NCBI GenBank assembly: GCA_003020925.1
Contig: PXRT01000017.1
Span: 14,477-78,476 of the forward strand
Source: Halobacteriales archaeon QS_6_64_34
GTDB taxonomy: Archaea; Halobacteriota; Halobacteria; Halobacteriales; Haloarculaceae
Length of the DNA: 64,000 bases
Reading direction: 5' to 3'
How positions within the stretch are numbered: position 1 is the first letter of the stretch; every line of letters begins with the position of its first letter. Shown here piece after piece: positions 37,574 through 46,367 of the stretch. The notes below the pieces were generated by a model. It worked only from the letters and a program-made list of their open reading frames with translations. It did not search any database and was not told the DNA's origin. Position numbers and translations under genes: made by a program.

Positions 37574-38236
37574 GTGATAGTCACATTTCACATAGAGACA
37601 GGGTTTCTTCGAGAGGCTGCGGGGCGCCTCCCCGACGGTGCGCTGTCGATACAGCGCCTCCACCGCGTCGACGGTGGCTGTCGGGTGGCAGTCTGGGCCG
37701 ACGTCGACGACCGGAACGCAGTCGACACGGCGCTTGCCAGCGACGATACCGTCGGTCCGACGGCACATCTGGGGCCGGAAGCAGACGGTCACTGGTACGT
37801 TATTACGACGGTCGACGAACCGCTCGACGCCATGAGTCGCGGCTTGCTCACCGCCGACGGGATGCTGGTCCGGGCCGACCTGGTCGACGACGAGTGGGCC
37901 GTTCAGGCCCGGTTCCCCGACCGGAGTTCCCTGCTCACGTTCCGCGAGGACCTCGTCGCCGACGGCTTCGACGTGGAAGTAAAGCGGATGCGCGAGGACG
38001 AGGACGAAGCGTCGACACAGTTCGGCGTGACCGACCCACAGCGGGAGGTCCTGTTGCTCGCACTCGAACGGGGCTACTACACCGTCCCGCGTAACGCGTC
38101 GCTCTCGGACCTGGCCGCAGACCTCGACATCTCCAGTCAGGCCGCATCCGAGCGGCTCCGGCGGGGAACCCAGACGCTCGTCGCGAACACGCTCGCCGCG
38201 CCCGCGCGCCCCTCCATCGGGTCACGGCAGCACTGA
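37574..38236 (+). CDS. Bat-like HTH-10 transcriptional regulator
   Basis: A 220-residue regulator of the bacterio-opsin-activator type. An N-terminal ligand-type domain (1-145) is followed by the HTH-10 domain (about 150-210): GVTDPQREVLLLALERGYYTVPRN and LADDLDISSQAASERLRRGTQ-like segments (LSDLAADLDISSQAASERLR). GTG 37574 is about 28 nt after TTTTATG (37543-37549), so the start is probably leaderless. No PAS or GAF domain is visible. Confidence 0.85.
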   Translation: MIVTFHIETGFLREAAGRLPDGALSIQRLHRVDGGCRVAVWADVDDRNAVDTALASDDTVGPTAHLGPEADGHWYVITTVDEPLDAMSRGLLTADGMLVRADLVDDEWAVQARFPDRSSLLTFREDLVADGFDVEVKRMREDEDEASTQFGVTDPQREVLLLALERGYYTVPRNASLSDLAADLDISSQAASERLRRGTQTLVANTLAAPARPSIGSRQH

Positions 38237-38301
38237 GCGTCGGTCACGTACTGGGGTCGTCGTCGGACGACCTCAGGGTCACCAGCCGTCGCTCCGGGTT
38301 G

Positions 38302-38316
38302 TTTCACGCTGTGAAA
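38302..38316. promoter_or_regulatory. Palindromic operator candidate before the HalOD1-type gene
   Basis: Perfect palindrome TTTCAC-GCT-GTGAAA lies about 15 nt upstream of the TATA-like TTATATG (38331-38337). It is positioned for an activator binding upstream of the core promoter. The Bat-like regulator encoded just upstream is a candidate binder. Confidence 0.45.
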
Positions 38317-38359
38317 GCGCTCGTATCCGGTTATATGAGTGAGGTGTGTATATCTGCAT

Positions 38360-38632
38360 ATGAAATCGGACAACGGGACAGTGTACCTGATACGGGGTCA
38401 CGACGACGACGACGAGTGGGTCAGCCCCGAACCTGCCGAGGCCGTCATCACCGAGGCGCTGTTCGACGCCACCGACCTCACCGCCGACGATATCGACTAC
38501 ATCGGCTCGTACGTCGAGGCGGCGAAACTGCGTGCTGTCGTCGGCGACGGTGACGACGACACCATCACCTTCGACGTCGAGGGCAACGAGGTCACCGTGA
38601 CGGCCGGCGGCGACGTGTCGGTCGGCCGGTGA
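38360..38632 (+). CDS. HalOD1-type small protein
   Basis: A 90-residue acidic protein. The arrangement of PAEAVITEALFDATDLTADDI, a short helix pair, and the closing ITFDVEGNEVTVTAGGDVSV matches the haloarchaeal HalOD1 output domain as I know it, which occurs alone or at the end of signalling proteins. ATG 38360 is 27 nt after TTATATG, so a leaderless start. Function of stand-alone HalOD1 proteins is not known. Confidence 0.7.
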   Translation: MKSDNGTVYLIRGHDDDDEWVSPEPAEAVITEALFDATDLTADDIDYIGSYVEAAKLRAVVGDGDDDTITFDVEGNEVTVTAGGDVSVGR

Positions 38633-38668
38633 GTACGTCATCGAGGGGCTCGCCCGCGACGCCGGCGT

Positions 38669-39364
38669 TTAGTAGTCGGGCCGTCGCTCGTACTCGATTG
38701 GGTCGGTCTCGCCCAGCGCCTGGAACGCGGCCAGCCGGAACGCACAGGCGTCACAGGTGCCACACGCGGGCTCGTCGCTGCGGTAACAGCTCCACGTGTC
38801 CTCGTAGGGGACCCCCAGTTCCAGCCCCCGCTCGGCGATATCCGTCTTCGACCACTCGACGAACGGCGCCAGCAGTTCGATATCCGTCTCCGGTTTCGTC
38901 CCCACGTCGACCACCTGCTGGAAGGCCTCGAAGAAGGCCGGCCGGCAGTCGGGGTAGCCGGAGAAGTCCTCGCTGTGGGCGCCGATGAAGACGGCGCCAC
39001 AGTCGTTGGCCTCGGCATACGACACGGCCATCGACAGCAGGTTCGCGTTGCGGAAGGGGACGTAGGAGCTTGGAATCTCGTCGCTGTCGGTGTCGGCCGC
39101 CGCGACGTCCATCCCGTCGTCGGTCAGCGACGACCCCCCGATTTGCCGGAGGTGGCTCGTCTCGACGTGACAGAAGTCCGCCGCGCCGACGTGGTCGGTC
39201 AGTGCGCTCACACACTCGTACTCGCGCTGTTCGGTGTTCTGGCCGTAGCTCGTATGCAGGAGATACAGCCCCTCGTAGCCGCGTGCCTGTGCCTCGTAGG
39301 CCGCCGTGGCGCTGTCCATGCCGCCCGATGCGAGCACGACAGCGCGGTCGTTGTGAGTCGTCAT
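38669..39364 (-). CDS. queC: 7-cyano-7-deazaguanine synthase QueC
   Basis: Converts carboxydeazaguanine to preQ0, the precursor of archaeosine in tRNA. The 231-residue protein has the PP-loop ATP site (VVLASGGMDSATAAYEA) and four zinc cysteines (SCYRSDEPACGTCDACAFR). ATG 39364 starts the PP-loop domain; a longer open frame upstream is an artefact of high G+C. It lies 23 nt after queE in the queD-queE-queC cluster. Confidence 0.95.
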   Translation of the reverse strand: MTTHNDRAVVLASGGMDSATAAYEAQARGYEGLYLLHTSYGQNTEQREYECVSALTDHVGAADFCHVETSHLRQIGGSSLTDDGMDVAAADTDSDEIPSSYVPFRNANLLSMAVSYAEANDCGAVFIGAHSEDFSGYPDCRPAFFEAFQQVVDVGTKPETDIELLAPFVEWSKTDIAERGLELGVPYEDTWSCYRSDEPACGTCDACAFRLAAFQALGETDPIEYERRPDY

Positions 39365-39387
39365 GGTGGTAGTAACGGTCGGGTTCG

Positions 39388-40167
39388 TCAGGTGCCGGGC
39401 GCGTCGTTCCAGAGGGCCACGTGGAGCCGTGGCGTGTACCGGTAGCCGTACTCCAGGGCCAGGTCCGCGACGACGCGGCGGCTCTCGTCCAGTTGCTCGC
39501 GAGTCTGTCCTTCCGGCATCAGCAGGACTGCCTCGTCGGGCAGGGACGCGTCGGCCGCCTCGCGCACGCGGGCGACAAGCGTCTCGATTTCGGCCATATC
39601 GCCGGGCCCGGTGACGACGAATTTGAGTTGCGTCTCGTAGTCCTCGACGAACTCGGCCAGGGTGTCCACGTCGAGGCGCCGGTCCTCGTGGCGGTCGGCC
39701 CACTCGCCGTCGCCCTTGGGGTCCCGCTCGGCGGTGGGCGTGCTCGATTCGAGCTTTGGGCTCACGCTCGCCAGGTCGATTGGGGCGTCCCGATAGACGG
39801 TGCCGTTGGTCTCGACGGTGGTGTGGTAGCCCCGCTCGGCGAGTGCGTCGAGCAGGTCCACGCTCGCCTCGTGGACCAGCGGCTCGCCGCCGGTCAGGAC
39901 GACGTGGTCGGCGTCGTACTCGCCGACGGCGGCGACCAGGTCCTCGACGCCGTACCAGTCGCCTGTCGGCTCCCAGGAGGTGTGATAGGAGTCACAGAAC
40001 CAACACCGGAGGTTACAGCCGCTCGTGCGGACGAAGACGCTCGGGACGCCCGCCAGTCGCCCCTCGCCCTGCAGCGAGCAGAACAGCTCGTTGATGGGGA
40101 GGTCGCCATCGGCCGCGTCGCTGTCGACGGCTTCGCTCGGTCCGTCGGTGTCGCTGGCGACCGGCAT
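39388..40167 (-). CDS. queE: 7-carboxy-7-deazaguanine synthase QueE
   Basis: Radical SAM enzyme that contracts carboxy-tetrahydropterin to carboxydeazaguanine. The 259-residue protein has the CX3CX2C cluster motif SGCNLRCWFC (about 50-60), preceded by the family's INELFCSLQGEGRLAGVPSVF, and LTGGEPLVH. ATG 40167 overlaps the queD stop (TGATG), supporting coupling. The first 22 residues are an acidic extension. Confidence 0.95.
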   Translation of the reverse strand: MPVASDTDGPSEAVDSDAADGDLPINELFCSLQGEGRLAGVPSVFVRTSGCNLRCWFCDSYHTSWEPTGDWYGVEDLVAAVGEYDADHVVLTGGEPLVHEASVDLLDALAERGYHTTVETNGTVYRDAPIDLASVSPKLESSTPTAERDPKGDGEWADRHEDRRLDVDTLAEFVEDYETQLKFVVTGPGDMAEIETLVARVREAADASLPDEAVLLMPEGQTREQLDESRRVVADLALEYGYRYTPRLHVALWNDAPGT

Positions 40168-40616
40168 CAGCGGGCACAGAGTTCGCTGGTCTCCCGAACG
40201 GTGACACGAACGTCCGAAACAGTGTCGGGGAGCCGGTCGGCCAGGCGCGATTCCAGGACGGCGGCCATCACCTCCGCCGTCGGCGGATGGTCCAGCACGA
40301 CCAGGGCGTCGCCGTCGCCGCTTTCCTCGAAGGCCTCGACCAGCGGGTCCCCGTCTTCGACCAGAAAGCGGTGGTCCCACTCGTCGATGACGCTCGTCAC
40401 CTCGCCCTTGTCGATGACCCATCCGTCTTCGGTGAGTTCGCCCGTCATGCGGACGGTGACCTCGTAGTTGTGGCCGTGCGGGCGCGAGCACTTCCCGTCG
40501 TGGTGCATGAGCCGGTGGCCCGCCGAGATGCGGATGGGCCGCTCGTCCCCGACGACGAGTTCGCGCTCACCCGCCGTGGCGACCGGGTCGGCCGCCTGTG
40601 ATATTCGCTGGGTCAT
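40167..40616 (-). CDS. queD: 6-carboxytetrahydropterin synthase QueD
   Basis: First committed enzyme of the deazaguanine pathway, a PTPS-family protein of 149 residues. The Cys/His set is present: AGHRLMHHDGKCSRPHGHNY gives the zinc histidines and catalytic Cys, and WDHRFLVEDGD follows. A minus-strand TTAAG (40641-40645) is 27 nt upstream, so this is the leaderless first gene of queD-queE-queC. Confidence 0.94.
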   Translation of the reverse strand: MTQRISQAADPVATAGERELVVGDERPIRISAGHRLMHHDGKCSRPHGHNYEVTVRMTGELTEDGWVIDKGEVTSVIDEWDHRFLVEDGDPLVEAFEESGDGDALVVLDHPPTAEVMAAVLESRLADRLPDTVSDVRVTVRETSELCAR

Positions 40617-40714
40617 ATCATGTGATTATCGAACGCCGGCTTAAGTCGTTCGACAGGCCGGCGGTGTGGGACTTCGGCACAAACGATAGGACGGTGGAGT
40701 CCTCAGGGGCGTCT

Positions 40715-40864
40715 ATGACCCGAGACGCCGTCGAGCAGGGGTTCGAGCGCTACCTCGGGGACCTCGTCGACGTTACCGACGAGGCGCTGCGGTCAATGTG
40801 CCGGGCCGAACAGCTGGTCATCCCGCAGGCAAAGACCGACATCGAGCAGGCCTACGAATCGTAG
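40715..40864 (+). CDS. Small acidic protein of unknown function
   Basis: A 49-residue frame (MTRDAVEQGFERYLGDLVDV to the end), acidic and helical, of typical haloarchaeal composition. Divergent from queD. Nothing in it identifies a function. Promoter signals are weak (aaacgata about 30 nt upstream), so it may be conserved but small, or not expressed. Confidence 0.45.
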   Translation: MTRDAVEQGFERYLGDLVDVTDEALRSMCRAEQLVIPQAKTDIEQAYES

Positions 40865-40919
40865 TCATTCGATGGCATCGAACGCCTGGCGATGTCCGAG
40901 AGAAGCCGGTCGAAGCTAA

Positions 40920-41318
40920 TCAGCGATGCTCGTCACCGGTAACCGCCGATTCGTACTCCCCGGCGAAGGTCACAAGCTCCGCCACCGGCTCCGGGTACGA
41001 GTCGCGCGCTATCTCCCCGTCCTCGTAGGTGACCAGCCCGGTGTCGGCCAGCAACGGGAGATGGGCGTGGACGAGCTTTATCTTCACCTGCGCCCACTCG
41101 TCGGGACCGACTGGCCCATCGGTCGTACTCTCCCAGCCGGCGAGGACGTCGGTGAGTTCGTCCACCTCCATCGTCGATTCAGCCGGCAGCACAGCCAGTA
41201 GCCGGCGGCGCGTGCTGCTGGCCAGGGCTTCGAACAGGTCGTCGGGTGGCGGAAACTCCGCTTCGCTACTGCCGTGGGGAACCTTTAGCGTGGTCGTGTG
41301 GTCTTCCTGAGCAGTCAT
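40920..41318 (-). CDS. Winged-helix protein, DUF7344-like
   Basis: A 132-residue protein with a single winged helix (about 28-95): DLFEALASSTRRRLLAVLPA, then VDELTDVLAG, then VKIKLVHAHLPLLADTGLVTYEDGE. This is the pattern of the large haloarchaeal DUF7344 family of putative regulators. An AT element (41353-41361) lies about 40 nt upstream on the minus strand. Target unknown. Confidence 0.8.
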   Translation of the reverse strand: MTAQEDHTTTLKVPHGSSEAEFPPPDDLFEALASSTRRRLLAVLPAESTMEVDELTDVLAGWESTTDGPVGPDEWAQVKIKLVHAHLPLLADTGLVTYEDGEIARDSYPEPVAELVTFAGEYESAVTGDEHR

Positions 41319-41621
41319 CTGGTGAGTGTGTTCGCTTTCGGATACACCGCTAATATATGTTACTCAAAAAGAATTAGCAGCTTACTTGTCGACGGGATAC
41401 AATCTTTTTCCGATAACTTACCAGTCGATAGCCGCTGCGGCAGCCACATACCTCCAGACGTACTCGGTCGACCGGTCGTTACATATCCAACCGGATAGCG
41501 TTATCCTCGTCCGGCCCGTACCCGCGTCCGCGTCGACTGTACGACAGCCACGACGGTGTCGGCGTGACGATTCGGGCTGTTCGTGAGGCCGGGACCGCTC
41601 GGAACTAAAATACACGTCCGT
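41319..41621. other. Intergenic region between the DUF7344 gene and the ferredoxin gene
   Basis: A 303-nt stretch with no convincing gene. The part nearest 41319-41420 is AT-rich and should hold the promoter of the winged-helix gene. The remainder is of ordinary G+C with short frames of unlikely composition. Confidence 0.5.
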
Positions 41622-42203
41622 TTACGGCGATTCGCTCGTCTCCAGGGTGAACTCCTGGGTCGGGTAGGCCACACAGGTCAGGCAGTAGCCGTCTTCCATG
41701 TCGTCGTCCATCAACGAGTCGTTCTGGCTGTGGCGGATATACTCCTCGGCCGGGCCGTCGGTAATCTGGCCGGCACAGGAGATACACTGGCCCTCGCGGC
41801 AGGCATAGGGGAGGTCCCACCCCTCGTCCTCGCCGGCTTCGAGCAGGTTCTCGTTGCTGGCAACCTCGATAGTCTCGCCCTCCTTCGCGAACTCGATTTC
41901 GTAGTACTCGACCTCGTCGTCGGCGATGTCGTCGGGGTCAAAGCCCGCGTCTTCCTCTGTGGCCTCGTCCTCGCCGAACTCGCCCTCGGCCTCGCCGGCC
42001 GGAATCGCCGCCGCGCCGCCGCCACCGATGGAGCGGTTGTACGGCTCCGGGAACTCCGTCTCCGGTACCGTTGCGGCCCGCTGTTCGAGGACCTCCTGTG
42101 AGATGTCCTCCGAAGCCTCCCAGCCGGTCCCTTTCGCGTAGTGTAAGGCTACGACGATGAGGGTAAGCGAGAGCCCGGCGAGGACGCCTGCGAGTGATAC
42201 CAT
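41622..42203 (-). CDS. Membrane-anchored 2Fe-2S ferredoxin
   Basis: A 193-residue protein with an N-terminal hydrophobic segment (4-20) and, after an acidic linker (30-100), a plant-type [2Fe-2S] ferredoxin domain with Cys135, Cys140, Cys143 and Cys174 (CREGQCISC and GYCLTC). A further Cys177 is present. The anchor suggests electron transfer at the membrane. TTAATTAAATC on the minus strand (about 42224-42234) is the likely promoter. Confidence 0.88.
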   Translation of the reverse strand: MVSLAGVLAGLSLTLIVVALHYAKGTGWEASEDISQEVLEQRAATVPETEFPEPYNRSIGGGGAAAIPAGEAEGEFGEDEATEEDAGFDPDDIADDEVEYYEIEFAKEGETIEVASNENLLEAGEDEGWDLPYACREGQCISCAGQITDGPAEEYIRHSQNDSLMDDDMEDGYCLTCVAYPTQEFTLETSESP

Positions 42204-42315
42204 ATCGGTGGCTTTGGAGTACTGATTTAATTAGCTGTTGTTTTTTCGGTCGCCGCGCCCCGTTCCGGGCGGCGTCTGTGCCGTCTCCCTGCGTTCGCAC
42301 ACACTGTGGATTTGC

Positions 42316-43215
42316 TCACTCGGTGCGGGGAACCTCGTGTCGACCGAAGCCATACCGGAGCCGGTTGGCGAGCCGTCGGGAGAACCGGCCGTCGTCGGCC
42401 CGCGAGCCAAAGCGCTCGCCCAGCGCCTGGTAGATGAGCGGCACCGGCACCTCCTGCTCCAGTGCCTCCTGGACGGTCCAGGTGCCCGTCGAGCCGCCCT
42501 CGACGCGGTCGGCTACGGTCCCCAGGTCGTTGCCTTCCTCGCGGAACGCTTCCTCACACAGTTCCAGCAGCCACGAGCGGATGACGGCGCCGTTGTTCCA
42601 GGTGTTTGCGACCGCCTCGAGGTCGAGGTCGTAGCGACCGTTGGCCAGCAGTTCGAACCCCTCGCCGTAGGCCTGCATTAGCGCGTACTCGACGCCGTTG
42701 TGGACCATCTTCACGTAGTGGCCCGAGCCGCTCGGACCCATGTGGCCGTATCCGTCGGGCCCGGTTGCGACGGCGTCAAAGACCGGGACGAGTTCGTCGT
42801 AGGCCCACTGTTTGCCGCCGACCATCAGCGAGAAGCCAAGCTCGGCACCGGCGGGGCCGCCGGAGGTGCCACAGTCGAGATACGCCGCCTCCGTCGCCGC
42901 CGCCCGCCGAATCGAATCCTCGAAGTGTGAGTTGCCGCCGTCAACGACGATATCGTTGCGGTCGACGTGGGATTCGAGTTCGTCCAGCGCCGCGTCGACG
43001 GGGTCGCCGGCGGGGATCATCAGCCAGATGCGCTTATCGCCCGACAGCGACGAAGCGAGGGCCGGGATGGATTCGGCCGGTCGGGCGCCCGCGTCGGCCG
43101 CGTCCGCGACGGCTTCCTCGTCGATATCGAAGACGACGACGTCGTGGCCCGCCGCCAGCACGCGGTCGACGACGATACGTCCCATCCGCCCGAGTCCGAT
43201 GACGCCAAGTTCCAT
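42316..43215 (-). CDS. gnd: 6-phosphogluconate dehydrogenase, short NAD-type (GndA)
   Basis: Oxidatively decarboxylates 6-phosphogluconate to ribulose 5-phosphate. The 299-residue enzyme is the short haloarchaeal form, about 300 instead of 470 residues. It has the Rossmann motif GLGRMG, Asp near residue 31 after the second strand (VVVFDIDEE), which favours NAD, the GTSGGPAGAE motif and the catalytic KMVHNGVEYA. The ferredoxin gene follows in the same direction after 112 nt. Confidence 0.92.
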   Translation of the reverse strand: MELGVIGLGRMGRIVVDRVLAAGHDVVVFDIDEEAVADAADAGARPAESIPALASSLSGDKRIWLMIPAGDPVDAALDELESHVDRNDIVVDGGNSHFEDSIRRAAATEAAYLDCGTSGGPAGAELGFSLMVGGKQWAYDELVPVFDAVATGPDGYGHMGPSGSGHYVKMVHNGVEYALMQAYGEGFELLANGRYDLDLEAVANTWNNGAVIRSWLLELCEEAFREEGNDLGTVADRVEGGSTGTWTVQEALEQEVPVPLIYQALGERFGSRADDGRFSRRLANRLRYGFGRHEVPRTE

Positions 43216-43271
43216 ACCGGGGACTCACCGAGCGGGCAGGTAGGGGTTGCGGTTCGGGCCGCCGCGGCGGC

Positions 43272-43364
43272 TCACCCGACCGTCAGCAGCTCGTAGCCGT
43301 CGTCGGCGAGGTCGGCGACCGACGGCGCGTTCGGGACCAGCCCGGTCGACGTCGAGGAGGCGGT
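43272..43364 (-). pseudogene. C-terminal gene scrap before gnd
   Basis: In the 182-nt gap between gnd and the aminopeptidase gene, one minus-strand frame ends with STSTGLVPNAPSVADLADDG and YELLTVG before TGA. It looks like the tail of a haloarchaeal protein, but no start codon and no further domain exist. Possibly a remnant; could be chance. Confidence 0.2.
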
Positions 43365-43397
43365 ACGCTTTCGACCCGGGCCGCCCTCCCTCCGTCC

Positions 43398-44474
43398 ATG
43401 GACGAACGCGTACGCGACCACGCACGGACGCTCGTCGAGTGGAGCGCCCGCATCGAACCGGACGACGACGTCGTCGTCGAGGTCGGCGAGGGGGCCCACG
43501 ACCTGGGTGTCGCCGTCGCCGAACGGCTGGGCGAGACGGGCGCGAACCTGCTCGCGACGTACCGCTCGCCGGAGTTCCAACGGGCCTACCTCCGGGCGAG
43601 CGACGGCGAGTTCGAACCTAACCCGGACTACGAGCTGGCGCTGTACGAACGGGCCGACAGCGTCCTGATTCTGAAGGGGTCGAACAACACCGCCGGCAGC
43701 GCCGACGTGCCGGGCGACGTTCGGCAGGCCCACTCGAAGGCCCGCCGGGAAATCCGCGAGGCCCGCCTCGACACCGACTGGGTCTCGACCCAGCACCCGA
43801 CGCGGGCGATGGCCCAGCAGGCCGGGATGGCCTACGAGGCGTATCAGGACTTCGTCTACGACGCGACGCTGCGGGACTGGGCGGCACTGGCTGACGAGCA
43901 AGCGACGCTGAAAGACATCCTCGACGACGGCGAGACGGTCCGCATCCGAAACGAGGGGACCGACCTCACGCTCGATATCGCGGACCGCATCGCGGTCAAC
44001 TCCGCCGCCAGCGTCGCCTACGACTCCCACAACCTCCCGTCTGGCGAGGTCTTTACCGCCCCCGCCGACACCGCCGGCGTCGTCACCTTCGACGTGCCGA
44101 TGACCATCCAGGGCCGGCGCGTCCGGGACGTGAAACTGACGTTCAAGGACGGCGTCGTGGTCGACTTCGAGGCCGACCAGGGCGCCGACGTCATCGCGGA
44201 GGTCCTGGAGACCGACGGCGGCTCGCGCCGGCTGGGCGAACTCGGCATCGGGATGAACTGCGGCGTCGACCGCGTCACCGACAACATCCTCTTCGACGAG
44301 AAGATGGGCGGCACCGTCCATCTCGCGCTCGGGCGGGCCTACGACGCCTGTTTGCCCGAGGGCCAGACGGGCAATGAGAGTGCGGTCCACGAGGACCTCA
44401 TCACCACGATGGGCGAGGGGTCGCTGCTGGAGGTCGACGGCGAGACGGTGCAGGCGGACGGCCAGTCCGTATGA
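43398..44474 (+). CDS. M29-family aminopeptidase
   Basis: A 358-residue metallopeptidase of the M29 (AmpS/thermophilic aminopeptidase) family. The conserved metal-ligand regions are visible: PSGEVFTAPAD (Glu), ELGIGMNCGVDRVTDNILFDEKMGGTVHLALG (Glu, His) near residues 280-315, and a final VHEDLITTM (His, Asp). Usual family length is 360-410. Divergent from gnd. Confidence 0.92.
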   Translation: MDERVRDHARTLVEWSARIEPDDDVVVEVGEGAHDLGVAVAERLGETGANLLATYRSPEFQRAYLRASDGEFEPNPDYELALYERADSVLILKGSNNTAGSADVPGDVRQAHSKARREIREARLDTDWVSTQHPTRAMAQQAGMAYEAYQDFVYDATLRDWAALADEQATLKDILDDGETVRIRNEGTDLTLDIADRIAVNSAASVAYDSHNLPSGEVFTAPADTAGVVTFDVPMTIQGRRVRDVKLTFKDGVVVDFEADQGADVIAEVLETDGGSRRLGELGIGMNCGVDRVTDNILFDEKMGGTVHLALGRAYDACLPEGQTGNESAVHEDLITTMGEGSLLEVDGETVQADGQSV

Positions 44475-44476
44475 GC

Positions 44477-44493
44477 GGAGCCACAGGCTCCGC
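44477..44493 (+). terminator. Hairpin after the aminopeptidase gene
   Basis: CGGAGCC-ACA-GGCTCCG forms a perfect 7-bp stem three nt after the stop codon at 44474. Probably marks the transcript end; no long T-run follows. Confidence 0.5.
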
Positions 44494-44683
44494 GAACGCC
44501 GTCGCTCAGCGCTTTCCTCTCACAGCCGCGAAAGGGGTGGGGGTGGTGGCACCCAGAGTGGGTGCACACGGAGATTACGATGGTGGTAGTAAAGAAGCTT
44601 CCGGCCGACGTCCCTCGGTTTTGGTCCCGTGGCAGTCGGCATCGGCGATAACACATATGTGCCGCCACCGCATACCACTCCTC

Positions 44684-45187
44684 GTGACGACGGTGTCCTC
44701 GGGCGGGGCCGATGGCGCCCCCGGCATCCTGATTCGCCCGGCCGAGCGGGCGGACCTGCTGGCGATTCACCGCATCGAGCAGGCGGTGTTCCCCCAGCCC
44801 TGGCCGTTCTCGGCGCTGGAGAGCTATCTGGGCGAGCCGGGGTTTCTCGTGGCCGAGAGCGACACCGACGACGAGCCCCGCGTCGTCGGATACGTCATCG
44901 CAGATACGGTGCCCAACCACGGGACGCCGCTGGGCCACGTCAAGGACCTCGCCGTTCGTGAGGGGGACCGCCGCGAGGGCATCGCGACGGCGCTGTTGGG
45001 GCGTGCCCTCTCCGCGCTGGAGGCGGCCGGCGCGGCATCCGCCAAGCTGGAGGTCCGGGCCGAAAACGAGGGCGCGAGACAGCTCTACCGTCGGTTCGGC
45101 TTCGAACACCGCAAGACCATCCCGAACTACTACAGCAACGGTGAGGACGCCCTTGTGATGGTCCGGCTGTCCTCGGAGTCGACCTGA
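44684..45187 (+). CDS. rimI: RimI-like ribosomal-protein N-acetyltransferase
   Basis: A 167-residue GNAT acetyltransferase. It shows the acetyl-CoA motif VKDLAVREGDRREGIATALL (Q/RxxGxG/A type) and the closing ARQLYRRFGFEHRKTIPNYY typical of RimI/Naa10-like N-terminal acetyltransferases. GTG 44684 is about 27 nt after ACATATGT (44653-44660), so I choose it over ATG 44657, which overlaps that element. Confidence 0.86.
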   Translation: MTTVSSGGADGAPGILIRPAERADLLAIHRIEQAVFPQPWPFSALESYLGEPGFLVAESDTDDEPRVVGYVIADTVPNHGTPLGHVKDLAVREGDRREGIATALLGRALSALEAAGAASAKLEVRAENEGARQLYRRFGFEHRKTIPNYYSNGEDALVMVRLSSEST

Positions 45188-45219
45188 TTATACGGCTCCA
45201 GTGACTCCCTTCAGGTACG

Positions 45220-45459
45220 ATGGGATACGCCTGCCCGGTCTGTGACGACCCACAGGCCGACGCCACTCACCTCGCGAATCACCTCGCCTTTACGGCGCTG
45301 ACCGGCGGCGACGACCACGAGGCCTGGCTCGACGAACACGTCCCGGCGTGGGGCCAGCACGGCGAGACGGAACTGGCTGCGGAAGTCGTCGACCACGCCG
45401 ACCAGCGGGAGTTCCCGCAGGTCGACGCCTCTGTCGCCACCGAAGACGAAACCCAGTAA
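45220..45459 (+). CDS. Haloarchaeal small zinc-finger-like protein, DUF5810
   Basis: A 79-residue protein beginning MGYACPVCDDPQADATHLANH, a possible C2H-type zinc site (Cys5, Cys8, His19). Known to me as DUF5810, usually encoded before DUF5809, as here. A TATA-like TTATAC (45188-45193) lies about 30 nt upstream. Function unknown. Confidence 0.78.
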   Translation: MGYACPVCDDPQADATHLANHLAFTALTGGDDHEAWLDEHVPAWGQHGETELAAEVVDHADQREFPQVDASVATEDETQ

Positions 45460-45483
45460 TCCCGCGAGTGCCTACGAGCGGGC

Positions 45484-45897
45484 ATGGAGACCGAGGGGCA
45501 GTTCTCGCCGACGACAGCCGCGCAGGCGCGTGACCGCTACGAGTCGCTCGGCTCGACCGCACAGGTCGTCGTCAAGGAGGTCGCAAAGGCGATGGAACTC
45601 GATGCCGAGGAGTACCGCGAGCGGGTCACCGGCGAGGTCGTCGAGACCGCTCGTGACGTCCTCTTCGCCGAGTCGCTGTCGGTCACGGTGGGGAGCCGCG
45701 CGGAGTTCGAGGACTGGCGAGCGGAGGCCGACCACGCGGTCGAGGTCGTCGGCTCGGAGAACGTCGACAACGTCGTCTGGCACGCGCCCGGCTTCGCCGA
45801 GACGGCCGTCGCCGCGACCTACCAATCAGAACGCGACGCGGCCGTGGGCACCCTCCGCCGGCAGGCCTTCGGCCGCATCTACCGCGAGGTCGTCTGA
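45484..45897 (+). CDS. Haloarchaeal conserved protein, DUF5809
   Basis: A 137-residue acidic helical protein (FSPTTAAQARDRYESLGSTA at the start, HAPGFAETAVAATYQSERDAA near the end). Recognised as the family called DUF5809, next to DUF5810. It overlaps the next gene by one base. No function known. Confidence 0.78.
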   Translation: METEGQFSPTTAAQARDRYESLGSTAQVVVKEVAKAMELDAEEYRERVTGEVVETARDVLFAESLSVTVGSRAEFEDWRAEADHAVEVVGSENVDNVVWHAPGFAETAVAATYQSERDAAVGTLRRQAFGRIYREVV

Positions 45898-46367
45898 TGC
45901 GCCGGGTCACCCGGAACTTCCTGCTGGCGATGGCAGTCCTGGGCGTCCTGTTGCTCGCCCTCGGTGTGCTGCCGAGCTATCTCCGGAGCGGCGACCCCTA
46001 CTACATGACGGCGACGCCCGTCGCCGAGGGCAACGGGACGGCCGCGAACGCGACGGGCGGGGGTGGCGGTGGAACTGCAACGCCCGCCGGGACCGCCACT
46101 GTCACCGACACCGTTGACGGGGCCACCCTCTCGGACCGGCGCTACACCTACACCACCGCAGCACTCGAGAACGCGACCGCCGACAGCGAGGGTCGGTCGA
46201 GTGCCTACTACCGGGGGCCGGTCGGTATCAAGGGCGTCTTCACCCACTCGCCGTTCGACGAGTACGACTCGCTCGTCCAGCAGTACCCGGCGGCCGTCGA
46301 GGGCGACGCCGTCCGCGTCCGCAGCGACGGAACCGTTTACCGGCTGGCGGTGACACAGCAATCATGA
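45897..46367 (+). CDS. Membrane-anchored protein of unknown function
   Basis: A 156-residue protein with one N-terminal helix (about 8-27), a Gly/Thr/Asn-rich linker with N-glycosylation sequons (45-70), and a small folded end (YYRGPVGIKGVFTHSPFDE onward). It overlaps the DUF5809 gene by one base and the Nudix gene by 4 nt. I do not recognise the family. Confidence 0.75.
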   Translation: MRRVTRNFLLAMAVLGVLLLALGVLPSYLRSGDPYYMTATPVAEGNGTAANATGGGGGGTATPAGTATVTDTVDGATLSDRRYTYTTAALENATADSEGRSSAYYRGPVGIKGVFTHSPFDEYDSLVQQYPAAVEGDAVRVRSDGTVYRLAVTQQS

